NCBI RefSeq assembly: GCF_014066305.1
Contig: NW_023501039.1
Span: forward strand, 1-64,000
Length of the DNA stretch: 64,000 nt
Direction of reading: 5' to 3'
Origin: Letharia columbiana
Lineage: Eukaryota; Ascomycota; Lecanoromycetes; Lecanorales; Parmeliaceae
Below, in pieces: positions 34,969-47,228 of this stretch (positions within the stretch are counted from its first letter, which is position 1; each line of letters starts with the position of its first letter). The notes beneath the pieces were generated by a model. The model was not told the origin of the DNA. It saw only the letters and a list, made by a program, of their open reading frames with translations, and made no database searches. The position numbers and the translations under genes are program-made.

Positions 34969-34982
34969 TTACCCCCTCTCTT
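34969..34982 (-). promoter_or_regulatory. Polypurine tract of Bb
   Basis: The minus strand reads AAGAGAGGGGGTAA directly against the 3' LTR. This is the clearest polypurine tract in the window and fixes the orientation. Confidence 0.75.
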
Positions 34983-35825
34983 AAATAACTATATTTCTAT
35001 AATTTAAATTATAACGATAACGAGATAATAATAGCGAGATAATTATTATAATTTATAGTATACTAGCCTTTATAGTCTAAAGTATATTTACTATCCCCTA
35101 AAATAATAACTTTAAACTTTTTCTTATAAATACTCTTAGTATCTAATTATAATATTAAGTTAAATCTTATATAATAGACTTATAGATATAGATAATAGAG
35201 GTATTAATATAGGATAATAGCTCGAAAAGATACTTAAAGTAATAATATAAGGTGCTAAGAGATAGTATAATAAATTCGTAGTTTTAGCGTATTATCGAAA
35301 AAAGCGAAAAAAAATCGAAATTAAATAAGATTAATTCGTTTAAAAACGTAAAGTTCGATAATTTATCGAATCGAAACTAATTTAAATACGCTAGCCATAT
35401 ACGGCTAGACGAAACGATTATTACTAGTTAGAGAAAAGAAGGAGAAATCTATTACTACTACTATAGATAAGATTTATATTATTATTACTTCTCTATAATC
35501 TTCTTTATAGCCTTTTTCTTAGCTATAATAATCTTTATCTCTTTAAATAATAATATCTTTAAGATTATATATATCTTAATCTAATTAAATTAATAATTAT
35601 AGTTAAAATATTTAAAATATCGACCTTCTTTCTTTAATTAATTCTTTAGCTATTTCGAATAAAATAATCGCTATAAATCTAATTTAAACTTCTATTTATT
35701 AATCTCTTTTATATTTATATATATAGCCTTTAATTAATAAAGATCTTAATTAATTTTTTATAAATACTTAATAACTAAGCGAAAGAAAGATAATAAGATA
35801 TTAATAATTTATAATCGAAGTTTAA
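34983..35825 (-). pseudogene. Bb internal region between gag and polypurine tract
   Basis: The minus strand at about 35550-35440 reads IIIAKKKAIKKIIEK followed by runs of TAA/TAG in frame where CAA/CAG glutamines would have been, so a lysine-rich helix followed by a polyglutamine stretch is likely. It may be the C-terminal part of the same gag-like protein. No RT or integrase motif found. Confidence 0.45.
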
Positions 35826-36767
35826 GAGTAATAAGTCTTTATAGTATAGCGATTTTATAACTTTCGCTATAGTCTAATAACGTAATAATAACTAAAAATC
35901 GAGTATAGAACTCGTTAAATATCTTCTTCTTTTTTATAGTAAACGCCGGGTTATAAAGTAAGGCGTTATTCTTTACTAGCTTATCGTAATTATTAAATAT
36001 ATTATAAAGCTTTAAAATTATCTCTTTTATAGTATTATAGAGATCCTCGCTTAGTAAATCTACTCGTATCTTAAGTATATCGAATATAATTAACTTATAG
36101 TAGTCTCGAATATAGTTTATTTTATCTTTTTTACTAGAAAATAATATAGTACTTTATCGAAACTTAAAGTTTAGATAGAATCGCTACTCGTTCTACTTCT
36201 CTTTTTCACTATAGAAGTAAGATATATTAGAATATTTCTTATTATTTTCGATAATAAGAATAGTAGAGATAGATATTTCAATCTTAATAACTTTCAATTT
36301 AATTAATTATTTATCTATATCGAAATCTAGAGACTCTATTAAAGTAATTATTTCTTCTTTAATAGTTAAGACTTAAATTTTAGTTTATAATTTCATATTC
36401 GTAGTAGTAAGAGTCTTTATATTAAAACGATAAAGGTCTTATAACTCTCGAAGTCGTATTATAATTATATTAAGATTCTAAATAATAATATTAAAATTAC
36501 GAATCTAGGTCTAATAATACTAAATCGTTAATAATAATTTAAGATAAGTTTCTTTTTAATTCGAGTTTATAACGAATTAGATAAAGATTTCTTTATTAAT
36601 ATAGATAGATAATAGATAAGATAAGCGAGAGATAATCGAAATATCTCTTCGCAGAGGTAGGGTAGATAGATAGATAGAGAATCGTTTAAATATCTCCTCT
36701 ATAATAAGGCGATTAAGTAGTCGATATTCGAGAGATTTCTATAGAGATAGGATAGATAGATAGATAA
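35826..36767 (-). pseudogene. Bb gag-like start and leader
   Basis: A copy of 33476-34420 with scattered RIP differences; includes a GATA-rich minisatellite at 36640-36767. No open frame of useful length. Confidence 0.55.
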
Positions 36768-36942
36768 TATTACGAGCGTACTCTTAATATATCCCTCAGC
36801 CCTATAACTAGCGGGCCTTAGCGGAGATATTCTCTACTATATTATATCTTCTTTTCATCTATATAGTTCGATATCTTAGTTATCTTATTTAATATATCTT
36901 AATTATCTTATTTAATATATCTATATTAATATTATATTTATA
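36768..36942 (+). repeat. 5' LTR of E5
   Basis: 175 bp; 23 bp longer than the 3' copy because the step atcttatttaatatat is duplicated. Followed by TTAATTCTAATA, the probable RIP-altered primer binding site, shared with E2. Confidence 0.75.
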
Positions 36943-38347
36943 TTAATTCTAATATTATAATTAAGATTAACTTACTTATTTTATTTATATTAATAAATAA
37001 ATTTAAAAAAACGCGCTAATAGAGACTTTAATAAGAAATTAAATTAAGCTATTATATTTCTAAGTAAGTTTATTAAATAGATAAATTAATTTTAAAGAGT
37101 CTAAAAGAGATAGCGAAACGATCTCGATAAATAGTAATTAAGAAATAAAGAAGATATTAAATTATTTATATAATTAGCGAATCGAAAGAAATAGCTAATA
37201 TTATCTTATATTTTTATATTTAAAATATATATTAATAGTATTACTTATAACTTTATATACTATAACGTCTAGAGTTTTAATAAAATCTTAATTAGATAAG
37301 AAACGGCCGAGTTATAGCTAATTAAAGATATTATTCTTCGAAGCTTTTTTATATATAACTTCTCTATAAGATAAAAAATCTTTTAAGCGAAGTAAGTATA
37401 CTCGAAAAGCTATTATTTAAAGTATTTATAATCTTCTTAACGCCTTAAACGATTAAGAAATAAATATATTAAATTCTTATAAAGAAATAACCTTATCTTA
37501 AACTTTATAGTAAAATTTTTTACTCTTAATATCGAATAATTTTAATACGTCTTAAAGAGGCTTTATTATTCTCTAGTATATCTAATATTTCTAATATCTA
37601 TTCTTTCGAAGTATTTAAACTTCTCTTTACTTTATTTTAAATCTTTCTTTCTTCTTTTCTATAATAAAGTCTAATATCGAAAAATTAAATTAAATTAAGA
37701 TCTTATTAGAATAAACTAAGTTTTAATAAATATTAGTTCTATTAGATAATACTTCTAACGAGATAGACTTAATAAATATATTTTAAGATATCGCTAATAA
37801 TTTATAATTATAATATTAAATTAAATACTAACTCGACGAATTTATAATTATATTAAATAAAATTCGTTAGAAGCGAGATAATTTTTAGAAGATTATTACT
37901 CGATATTATATCGTTATAATAAAAAAGAATTTAGCTATAAATAATTTATATTAGATTTATAGAATAATCGAGAAGATAAATTAATTAACTCGAGACTTTT
38001 AAAAGAATATAACTTTTATATAGCGAAAAGTTAATAATCTTAAGATATAGTTAATAAAAGATTTATAGCTATTATTAATTAAGAAGAAATATATACTTAG
38101 ATATTTAAAAGAGAAATTAATTAAGATCTTAAATTTACCTCTATTTATCGATAATAGCGACTTTATCTAAGATAATTAATTCTTTAGAATAAAATAGAAA
38201 TTTAAGATTAATAGCGATTATTATCTTATTAAGAACTTTAAAATAATTTACGTAGTCTTATAACTCGGCGATAAGATTATATAATATATAATATATAAAA
38301 GACTTCGAAACTTTATTAACTCGTATTAATCTTTTATTAAGATTATA
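36943..38347 (+). pseudogene. E5 leader and first part of gag
   Basis: RIP-degraded; interrupted at the TA 38346-38347 by X3 and resumed at 41955. Confidence 0.65.
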
Positions 38348-41300
38348 AGTAAAGGCCTATGAATTAAATTTATAAAGTTGAATTTTTCTAAGTTAAATCG
38401 AACTCTAATCGCTTACTATACGTTTTTAATCTACTTTTACTATTATAAAATTAATTTAATCTATATAATATATAGATATATATATATGAAGAGGCGCGCT
38501 AAGGCTTAATTAGAAAGGTATATCGAGTATAAAAGACTAATTTATAATAATTATCTATAAAAAATAGAGAAAGACTATATTCTCATAATAAGAAGTATCG
38601 AAATATCGAAAAGAAATAAAGATAACGTATTAATTAGTAGTGTGAATTTCATAATATCTTCTACCGCAGTAAAATCTTTCGAATAATAAAATAGCTATAA
38701 ACATCGAACGGTTTCAATTCGTTCAAATATATATCGTTCGATATTTCTTCTATAGAGGCTTAATTAACTATAATCGTCGTAGTAGATTCTTCTCTTATAA
38801 CGTTATTATAGTAATATACTATAAGTAAAGACCTATGAATTAAATTCATAAAGTTGAATATTTCTAAGTTAAATCGAATTTTAGCCCTAGCCCTAAGTCA
38901 AATCGAACTCTAATCGCTTGCTGTACGTTTTTAACCTACATATAGACATATATATACGGAGAGGCGCGCTAAGGCCTAATTAGGAAGGTATATCGAGTGT
39001 AGAGGATTGATCCGTAATAATTGCCTATAAAAAAACAGAGAAAGGCCATATCCTTATGGCAAGAAGTATCGAAATACCGGAAAGAAATGGAGACAACATG
39101 CCAATTAGTGGTGTGAATCCCACATTATCTCCTGCCGCAGTGAAATCTTTCGAATAATGAAATAGCTGTCAGAGCAAGACATCGGACGGTTTCAATTCGT
39201 CCAAATATGTATCGTCCGAACTTCCTTCTGCAGTGGCCCAATTGGCTGTGATCGTCGCAGTAGATCCTTCTCTTGTGTGCTCATTGCAGTGATGTATCAT
39301 ATCAATGCAGTGGGGATGACAGGCCAAGTTGCAGTGGTGTTCCCCGCTTGCTGAGTGATGATTTGATGTGGAATCGTGGAGAGCATATGACGTGGGATCT
39401 TGGAGAGCTGAGCCGTGTTCTTGGTGCTGGGGGCCTTGTTGCCGCTTGGTTTCTCCGCAGTGTTCTCCGTACTGTTCTCCGCAGTGTTCTCCGCATTTGC
39501 CTGTTATAGTTCCTCCTCTTGCGATGTTATCAATGCAGTGGGGATGACAGGCCAAGTTGTAGTGGTGTTCTCCGCTTGCTGAGTGATGATTTGATGTGGA
39601 ACCGTGGAGAGCATATGACGTGGGATCTTGGAGAGCTGAGCCGTGTTCTTGGTGCTGGGGGCCTTGTTGCCGCTTGGTTTCTCCGCAGTGTTCTCCGCAT
39701 TCGCCTGCTGTATTGACTTCTCTTGCACTGGCTGAGTGGATTGGTGTGAGACCGTGGAGAGTAGGCCTGTTGTGTCACTGCTGCTGATGACTGTCTCCGC
39801 AATGTTCTCCGTAGTGTTCTCCGCATTCGCCTGTTGTAGATCCTCCTCTTGTTCAACTGAGTGCGAGGGTACCGAGGGTAAATGTGTTCATATTGGTGGA
39901 ATTGGTAGAATTGGTAGAATTGGTAGAATTGGTAGAATGGTGGAAGAAGAATGGTTACACAAATAGGTGGAAGGATTATTATCCGATCCCGGACGCGTTT
40001 GGTGTGACTACAATATTTGAATGTCAGTTTAACCCACCTATCGCTGGCTTAGGAGGAGTATGTAGGGGAGGACGTATCCGTTCGGGCTCTTTTTGAGGGC
40101 CTTCCAACGCGTTTATGAGCAGTAGTAGGTAGCTGTTGGGCTCGCTTGCGGCCTCGATTGCCAGCAGTAGCGGATTCGCCGAGGGGTGGCCTGGGGGTGT
40201 CAGTAGGGGGTTCAAAAGGCGGGCGGAAGGGATACGTGCCTTAGATACTTAGCAACAATTGGGCGAGGGGTACCGAAGACGATTGTGTTCATATTGGTGG
40301 AATTGGTAGAATTGGTAGAATTGGTAGAATGGTGGAAGAATAACAAACAGGTGGAAGGATTATTATCCGATCCCGGACGCGTCTGGTGTGACTACCATAA
40401 CTACCATATTTGAATGTTCATTTCATCCACCAATAGTAGGCCAAACTTCATTATTTTTACAGCGTTAGAAAGCGCACACTGAGCTCTATAATTTACGAAA
40501 TTATGAAGAAATAGCATCCGTAGGGAGCTGGTTATTTCAGAGTGTAAAACTTCTACACACAAATTTTTGATGAGGGAGCTCGGGAGGGCTAGCGGGCTGA
40601 CTCAGTCAGTCTAGCTAAAAGGCGTAATAACCCCGAATTTATGATTGGCTGCACATACAAATTCAAGGTTTTCTAGTTCAGCCCTACCTTATTCTATTAT
40701 ATATACTGATATTAATACAGTAGAGATAACAGGCCAAGTTACAGTAATATTCTCCGCTTACTAAGTAATAATTTGATATGAAACCGTAAAGAGCATATAA
40801 CGTGGGATCTTAGAGAGCTAAGCCGTATTCTTGACGATGGTAATCTTATTGCCGCTTGGTTTCTCCGCAGTATTCTCCGTAGTGTTCTCCGCAGTATTCT
40901 CCGCATTTGCCTGTTATAGTTCCTCCTCTTGCTCCTCCTCTTGTAGAGTATCAGACTGAGTGGCTAGCTGAGTGGCGGGATGACAGGCTAAGTTGCAGTG
41001 GTGTTCTCCGCTTGCTGAGTGATGATTTGATGTGGAACCGTGGAGAGCATATGACGTGGGATCTTGGAGAGCTGAGCCGTGTTCTTGACGATGATGGCCT
41101 TGTTGCCGCTTGGTTTCTCCGCAGTGTTCTCCGTAGTGTTCTCCGCAGTGTTCTCCGCATTTGCCTATTATAGTTCCTTCTCTTACTCCTTCTCTTGTAG
41201 AGTATCAGACTGAGTGGCTAGCTGAGTGGCTCACTGAGTGAATAACTGAGTGACTGGCTGATGATCTGACTGAGTGAATTACTGAGCTGATAGGGTAGGT

Positions 41301-41954
41301 AGTGTTGACTGAGCGATAGGTCGAGTACCGCTGGCTTGGGAGGAGTATGTAGGGGAAGACGATGGCTGTGAATCCGTTCGGGCTCTTTTCGAGGGCCTTC
41401 CAACGCGTTTATGAGCAGTAGTAGCGGATTCGCCGAGGGGCGGCCTCGAGGCGTCAGTCAGTAGGGGCTCTGAGAGGCGGGAAAAAGAGGTGTACGTGCC
41501 TGAAGCGTTTAGTAACGTTTCCGCGAGGTGTACCGAGGACGATTGTATTCATATTGATGGAATTGGTAGAATTGGTAGAGTGGTGAAAGAATAATAATTA
41601 CACAAACAGGTGGAAGGATTATCCGGTCCCGGACGCGTTTCGTATAACTATATTTAAATACTACTTCGCTCCACCAATAATAGGCCAAACTTCATAATTT
41701 TTACAGCGTTAGAAAGCGCAAAGCGAGCTCTACAATTTAAGGAATTATAAAGTAACTATATATATCATAAACTAAGTACTTTAAAGTGTAAAACTTCTAT
41801 ATATAAATTTTTAATAAGAAAGATACGAGAGGGCTATTAAGCTAACTTAGCCGATCTAATTAAAGGGCGTAATAACTCTAAATTTATAATTAACTGTATA
41901 TATAAATTCAAGATTTTCTAATTTAATTCTATCTTATTCTATTATATATACTAA
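38348..41954. mobile_element. Element X3: long family X element in E5, containing X4
   Basis: Begins AGTAAAGGCC at 38348, ends TACTAA at 41954, flanked by TA at 38346-38347 and 41955-41956. X4 splits it at 38823/40710. The left 475 bp are heavily RIP-mutated, 40712-40900 moderately, 40950-41640 hardly at all, and 41640-41954 heavily. It includes two long repeat units, a tgactgagtg-type short repeat (41200-41290), the 9-bp array (41558-41583) and the standard right end. Confidence 0.82.
38824..40709. mobile_element. Element X4: long family X element nested in X3
   Basis: AGTAAAG at 38824 to TATACTGA at 40709, with TA on both sides (38822-38823, 40710-40711). Joining the flanks gives GTAATATACTATATTAATACAG, the RIP form of GTGATATACCATATTAATGCAG seen in X1 at about 25879-25901, so the insertion is a clean 2-bp event. 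It carries two long units (from 39315 and 39545), one 126-bp unit, the 9-bp arrays and the right module. Nearly unmutated from about 39000. Confidence 0.88.
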
Positions 41955-43700
41955 TAAATAAATTAATTAATATTTATAAGAACTTAAATCGACGTAGTAA
42001 TATATTACGTAATATATATACTCTATAATAAAAAATCTAACCCTTTATCGACTTCTATTTAGACTTTATTTAATTAGATATTATTCTTAGCTATAATAAA
42101 ACTCTTATATTAGAAAATTATCTTTTTAAGAAATTAAGAAAGAAATTAAAGAAGACTTAATAGATTATAGAAGATTTTATTATCTTAAAGACTATAAAAG
42201 AATATCTTTAAAAGTTAAATAACTTATAATATATTAATTATAAGAATTTTAAATTTATAAAGATTATTATTAAGTTAACTATAATACGAATATCGACGAT
42301 AATACCCGCGACTAATATATATCTTATATCTATTATTAAGTCTAATTTAAATATAATTACTACGCCTCTAAATATTATAATTAATTTAAAATTAAGAAAA
42401 TTAATATACTATAACTACGATAAGAAAGATTACTATTAAAAGAACTATATAATAACTACTTAAATCGAGGTTAATAAAAAGACCTTCGAGAAGATATAAC
42501 TTTACGCGATAAAAATAAATAAAGAATTTGAAATCGATAACGTCGATATTACGGATAGCGATAATTCTTCTTTAAATTTAAAAAACGAATAGCCTCTTTT
42601 AAAGTTACGATAAGAGATACTTATAAAGTATATCTAATAAATACTCTTAATAACGCTTTAATACGTCGTTCTTTTCGTATATAAGTTACGCTATCTTTAT
42701 AAGAAAGAAAATATTTACTTTAGAACTCTCTTATAAATAATAAATATATCGATACTTATATAGTTATAAATAAGTTCTTAATTCTAGCGATATATAAGAT
42801 CTTATATTTAAAATTACTCTTACTATTATAATCTAAATTACTAAGAAATTATAACGACTAAATCGTAAAACGATTAATTATATACTATTTACTCTCTACG
42901 ATAATAGTAAAAGATTATTAAGAAGAAATATATCTAATATTAATTATATTATTAAAATACGATATAATAATTAAAAAATTATAAATAAATAAATACGAGA
43001 TAGTTTTTAATATATTACGAGATAAGATACTCTTTCTATTTAATCGATATAATTATAATAATAATTAAATATTAATAATAAACGACCTCTTCTTTCTATT
43101 AACTTCGAAGCTTCGACTATTTATATTACTTACTCTTCTATCTATTATATTAAAATAATAAAATCCTCTTCTATCTATCTACGATAATAAGATTAATTTA
43201 AATATTTTTTTATTAAATAAGAATGAGAATAGTAAGAAGTCTAAGTTTATTAATATCGCTAAGATTAATATAGTAGCTTACTATTAACTAGCTCGTAAAA
43301 AAGATAATAAGCTATTTATATTAATAATAAATAAGATCTATAATATATCGTCTATATTATATACGCTTCCCTCTATCTAAATATCTCGCGAAACTTATAT
43401 ATCGATTAATAAATCGTATTTCTACGATTTAGAAAAGAAATATAAGAGATATTATAGTTCTAACTACTCTATTTAGATTAATAGTATTAACGAGATTAGT
43501 TCTAAGAAGATAAAATATAAGCTATCTACGAAGTATTACGACTATCTTAATATTTTTAATAGAACTAAGATAAATATACTTTTCTTATATTATTCTTATA
43601 ATTATAAACTCGAATTTAACGATAGCTTTAATAAAATAAAACTTTCGAAAAGTAGAATCTATTTAATATTAGAATATAAATTAAAATAGATAAAGAAGTA
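41955..43700 (+). pseudogene. E5 gag (second part) with zinc knuckle, and protease region
   Basis: At 42407-42448 the frame reads YYNYDKKDYYxKNY. With Y for C (TGC/TGT to TAC/TAT) and for H (CAC/CAT to TAC/TAT) this is exactly C-x2-C-x4-H-x4-C, the RNA-binding zinc knuckle of Gag. All four metal ligands have been lost by RIP-type change. The protease should follow, but I did not locate its DSG motif. Confidence 0.75.
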
Positions 43701-44500
43701 TCTAAATAAATATCTAAAGAAGGGATTTATAATATTAAGCTATATACTATTCGCCTTACTTATTCTATTCGCGAAAAAGTCGAATAAAGAATTACATTTT
43801 TATATAGACTATCGAAAGCTAAACGCTATTATTAAAAGAAATCGATACTTAATTTTATTAATAGATAAGATTTTAATAAGAATTTAGAAATATAAATATC
43901 TTACTCGATTAGATATTATAGCCGCGTTTAATAAACTATATATATATCTTAATAGCGAGAATTTTACTACTTTTATTATCTTTCTTAAAGTATATAAGTA
44001 TTAGATTCTCCTCTTTAATCTAATTAACGACTCGATTATATATTAATAATATATAAATAATATTCTATTTAAATATCTAAATAACTTCTATTAGATCTAT
44101 CTCGATAATATACTTATTTATAATAAGATAAAAAAGAAATATATTTAATACGTTAGATAAATTCTTTAGAAATTAAGAAATATCGGCCTTTAGATAAATA
44201 TTCTTAAATGCGAATTTTATATTTAGAAAATTAAGTTTCTAGATCTATTAATATCTATAGACGAGTTATAAATAAACTCTATTAAAATTTAGACTATTAT
44301 TAAGTAAATTATATCTATTAACCTTAAAGAGATATAGATCTTTATCGAATTTTATAATTTTTATTAATAATTTATTAGAGACTTCTCTAAAATAGTTAAA
44401 TTTATAATAAAACTTACGATAAAGAAGATTATATTTAATTAATCTCTAGTATATTAAGAGATCTTTTACTTTCTTAAAGTCGTTATTATTAAAGCTTTAA
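43701..44500 (+). pseudogene. E5 reverse transcriptase
   Basis: The frame near 43795 reads FYIDYRKLNAIIKRNRYL, the RIP form of the FCVDYRKLN block, and DKILIRI follows. The active site at 44098-44109 reads YLDN (second catalytic aspartate GAT changed to AAT), continuing ILIYNK. Stops are scattered through the domain. Confidence 0.85.
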
Positions 44501-44830
44501 TTCTATATTATTTTAATAGAATAAAGAAGATTATTTTAGAGACTAACTCTTTCGACTACGTTAACGAAGATATTCTTTTTTAATATAATAATAAGAAAGT
44601 ACTTTACTCGATAGTCTTCTATAGTAAAAATCTAATCTCGACTAAATATAATTATTAGATCTACGATAAGAAACTACTAGTAATTATTCGCTATCTAGAA
44701 TATTAACGCCTTAAACTAAAATATATAAATATCTTTATTAAAATCTTTATCGATTATAAAGAACTAATATATTTTATTAAGAGAAGAAATCTTAGTCGAC
44801 GTTAAATTCGATATTTAAATATATTATTAG
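44501..44830 (+). pseudogene. E5 RNase H
   Basis: From 44539 the frame reads ETNSFDYVNEDIL, then KKVLYSIVFYSKNL, then IYDKKLLVIIRYLEY. These match in order the T/D-A-S region, the H-P-V-A-F-F-S-K block and the YDKELLAI block of gypsy RNase H. A few in-frame stops lie at glutamine or tryptophan positions. Confidence 0.85.
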
Positions 44831-46300
44831 AATTTAATATAAAGATTATTTATTAATCTAGATCTTAGAATATTAAGATTAATATACTTATATAAATAAC
44901 TAAATATAAATTAATCGATTTCGAAAATAAATAATTACGTTAATAGTATTAAATAATTCTTATTTTTAATCGATTAAAATTAAATAGCGAATATATCGAT
45001 ATATATATAATTAATAACTTTATCTATTATAAAGTAGTAGAGGCTAATAAAAAAGATAAATATTATATAAAAATTCATAAGGCTATCGTCGAAAATAAGA
45101 ATAAGTTTTAAGAAATTACTCTTAGTAAATACTTTATATAAGACGAGATACTTTATTATAAGAATCGTTTATAAATATTCGATAATATATATATTAATAT
45201 TATTCGAGAGATATACGATTAATTATTCTACGGTTATCTCGAGATAGTATATATCTATAAACTACTTAAAAGAGAATATTATTAGCGAGATATAAGGGCT
45301 ATTATAATTATCTATATTAAGAATTACTATATCTATTAGAGAGCTAAAGCGCCTCGTAATTAAAAGTATAATTTATTATAATCTCTATTAATTTTATAGA
45401 AATAATAATAAGATATATTAATCGACTTCGTTATAGGCTTATTTATATTCGATAGCTATAACGCTATTTAAATAGCGATTAATTAATTTATTAAGAAATA
45501 TTACTATATAGTCTATTCTAATATTAATAAAGATACTATCGCTAAGAAGATAGTTAACTTATTACTTAAGAAAGTATTTTATCTATATAATCTATTAATC
45601 TTAATAATATTAAATTAAGACTCTTAATTTATAGCTATTATATAAAAGTCTTTTTATAAGAGACTAGATATTATAGTTAAGCTATTAATAGTCTTTTACT
45701 CTAAAATTAATAAATAAATTAAATAAGCGAATTAGAATATAAAGCGTTATCTTTAAATATATTATAATTATATATAGAACGACTAGATAAAATAACTATC
45801 TATTATCGAGTTCGCTAATAATAATACTATCTTATCGACTATTAATATTTTATCTTTTCTTATAAATAAGAGATTTTATTCTCAAATAACTTTTAGTTTA
45901 AATATTATCGACTATAAGATTATATATAAATATCTTAATACTACTTAGATAAAGAATATTATAAATTATATAAAATAAGTTCTTAAGTATATTTAAAGTA
46001 ATATAAACCGCGCTTAGAAGACTATAATTATATAAGTTAATAAGTATTAATAAAAGATTACTTTTTAAATAGACGATAAGATCTTTCTAAATAGTAAGAA
46101 TATTATCTTTAATCGCCTTTCTCGTAAATTAAACTATAAGAGACTTAATTTATTTGAGATTATAGATCTTATAAAAATCTTATATTATCTAGAACTTTCA
46201 TTAATTATAAGAATCTACGATATCTTTTATCTTAATCTCTTAAGTCTTATAATAAATAACCTCTTATTAGAGTAGATAAACTCTTTACCGAAGTATATTA
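44831..46300 (+). pseudogene. E5 integrase
   Basis: The zinc-binding region near 45240-45400 shows YIKNYYIYQRAKAPR (stop read as Q), in which Y-x2-Y stands for the C-x2-C pair. The catalytic core begins DFVIGLFIFDSYNAI near 45424, with the first aspartate intact. The second aspartate is in DSQF near 45630. In the family this enzyme joins element DNA to the target. RIP stops interrupt the frame. Confidence 0.82.
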
Positions 46301-46520
46301 CTATTAATAATCGAATTAAATAAATTATTAAAGAAATACTTAACTTTAAATTAATCTATAATCATCTTAAGTATAAAGTTAAATAAAAAGATCTCGATAA
46401 TAACCTCGTCTAATATAATGCGAATAACGATAAATTCGAAAATTACTAGAATCTAATAAACGACTTTTATAAGCGATATCCCGAAGAGTCTTATTTATAA
46501 AGAAATTAGCGACCTTTAAT
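46301..46520 (+). pseudogene. E5 chromodomain
   Basis: Reads IIKEILNFKLIYNHLKYKVK followed by a stop at the tryptophan position, KDLDNNLV, a stop, YNANNDKFENY and FYKRYPEE. This is the fungal chromovirus chromodomain pattern (EILDSR...YKVKW.G.D.D..WY.A.NF...FH..YP). Tryptophan codons have become stops. The domain reads methylated histone H3 in related elements. Confidence 0.75.
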
Positions 46521-47212
46521 AGCGATAGCATTTCGAAACTATCTCGAATACCTTATTTTTAATTAAATTAAAATCGTTCGATATCTTTATAATAGCCTTA
46601 TTTTTTCCGAAACCGAGAATCGATTTCTTAGATCTATATTAATTAGAAATTATCTTATATATAATCTTTCGCGTAAGCCCCCCTTACTAATATAACTCTA
46701 AAGATCTTTTAAAGCTATATTAGTATATATATAAATTACATTATCGCTATTATAAAATATAATTAATATTAGCTAAATAATATATTATAGAGAAGACTAT
46801 ATTAAAGTTACTTAATATTAAATTAGAGTTTTTAGCGTCTATAACTCGATTCGATTCGAGAGCCCTTAATTAATTACGTCGTATTATTCTATCGATATCT
46901 TATTCGCTTAAATACGAATTCGAAAATTATTATTATTTACCCCTACGTCTATAAATATAATTTTCGCTATACTATATCGATTTTCTTTCGACTAGACTCT
47001 CTATATACGTTTATATCTCGACTAGCGATATCGCTATAGCGTAAATATAAAAAGCTACTATTATTCTTAATATCTCTTATAAAGAAAGATATAATACTAA
47101 GGCTCCCGAATACGATTATTTCTTTACTACTTTTATTATTTTTCAGACGTTAAGCGTATATATATATCTATTTTTCTATCTTTTTACTTATTAATTATAA
47201 AATATAATTTAA
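46521..47212 (+). other. E5 3' untranslated region
   Basis: About 700 bp between chromodomain and polypurine tract. I see no domain; it keeps more C and CpG than most of the window. Confidence 0.5.
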
Positions 47213-47228
47213 CAAAGAGGGGGGATAG
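47213..47228 (+). promoter_or_regulatory. Polypurine tract of E5
   Basis: AAAGAGGGGGGATAG directly before the 3' LTR, the expected plus-strand primer. Confidence 0.8.

Larger units (their letters stand above)
34786..36767 (-). mobile_element. Element Bb: family B LTR element, apparently without pol, truncated by E5
   Basis: 3' LTR at 34786-34968, polypurine tract, about 850 bp, then gag-like and leader sequence (35826-36767) repeated from Ba. E5 begins at 36768 inside the leader GATA run. Between PPT and gag there is no room for RT or integrase, so this family is probably non-autonomous. It is separated from Ba by only 32 bp. Confidence 0.6.

Noticed and set aside
25349..41954. Helitron identity for family X
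   Set aside because: No TC...CTRR ends, insertion is flanked by TA on both sides rather than between A and T, and no Rep/helicase remains.
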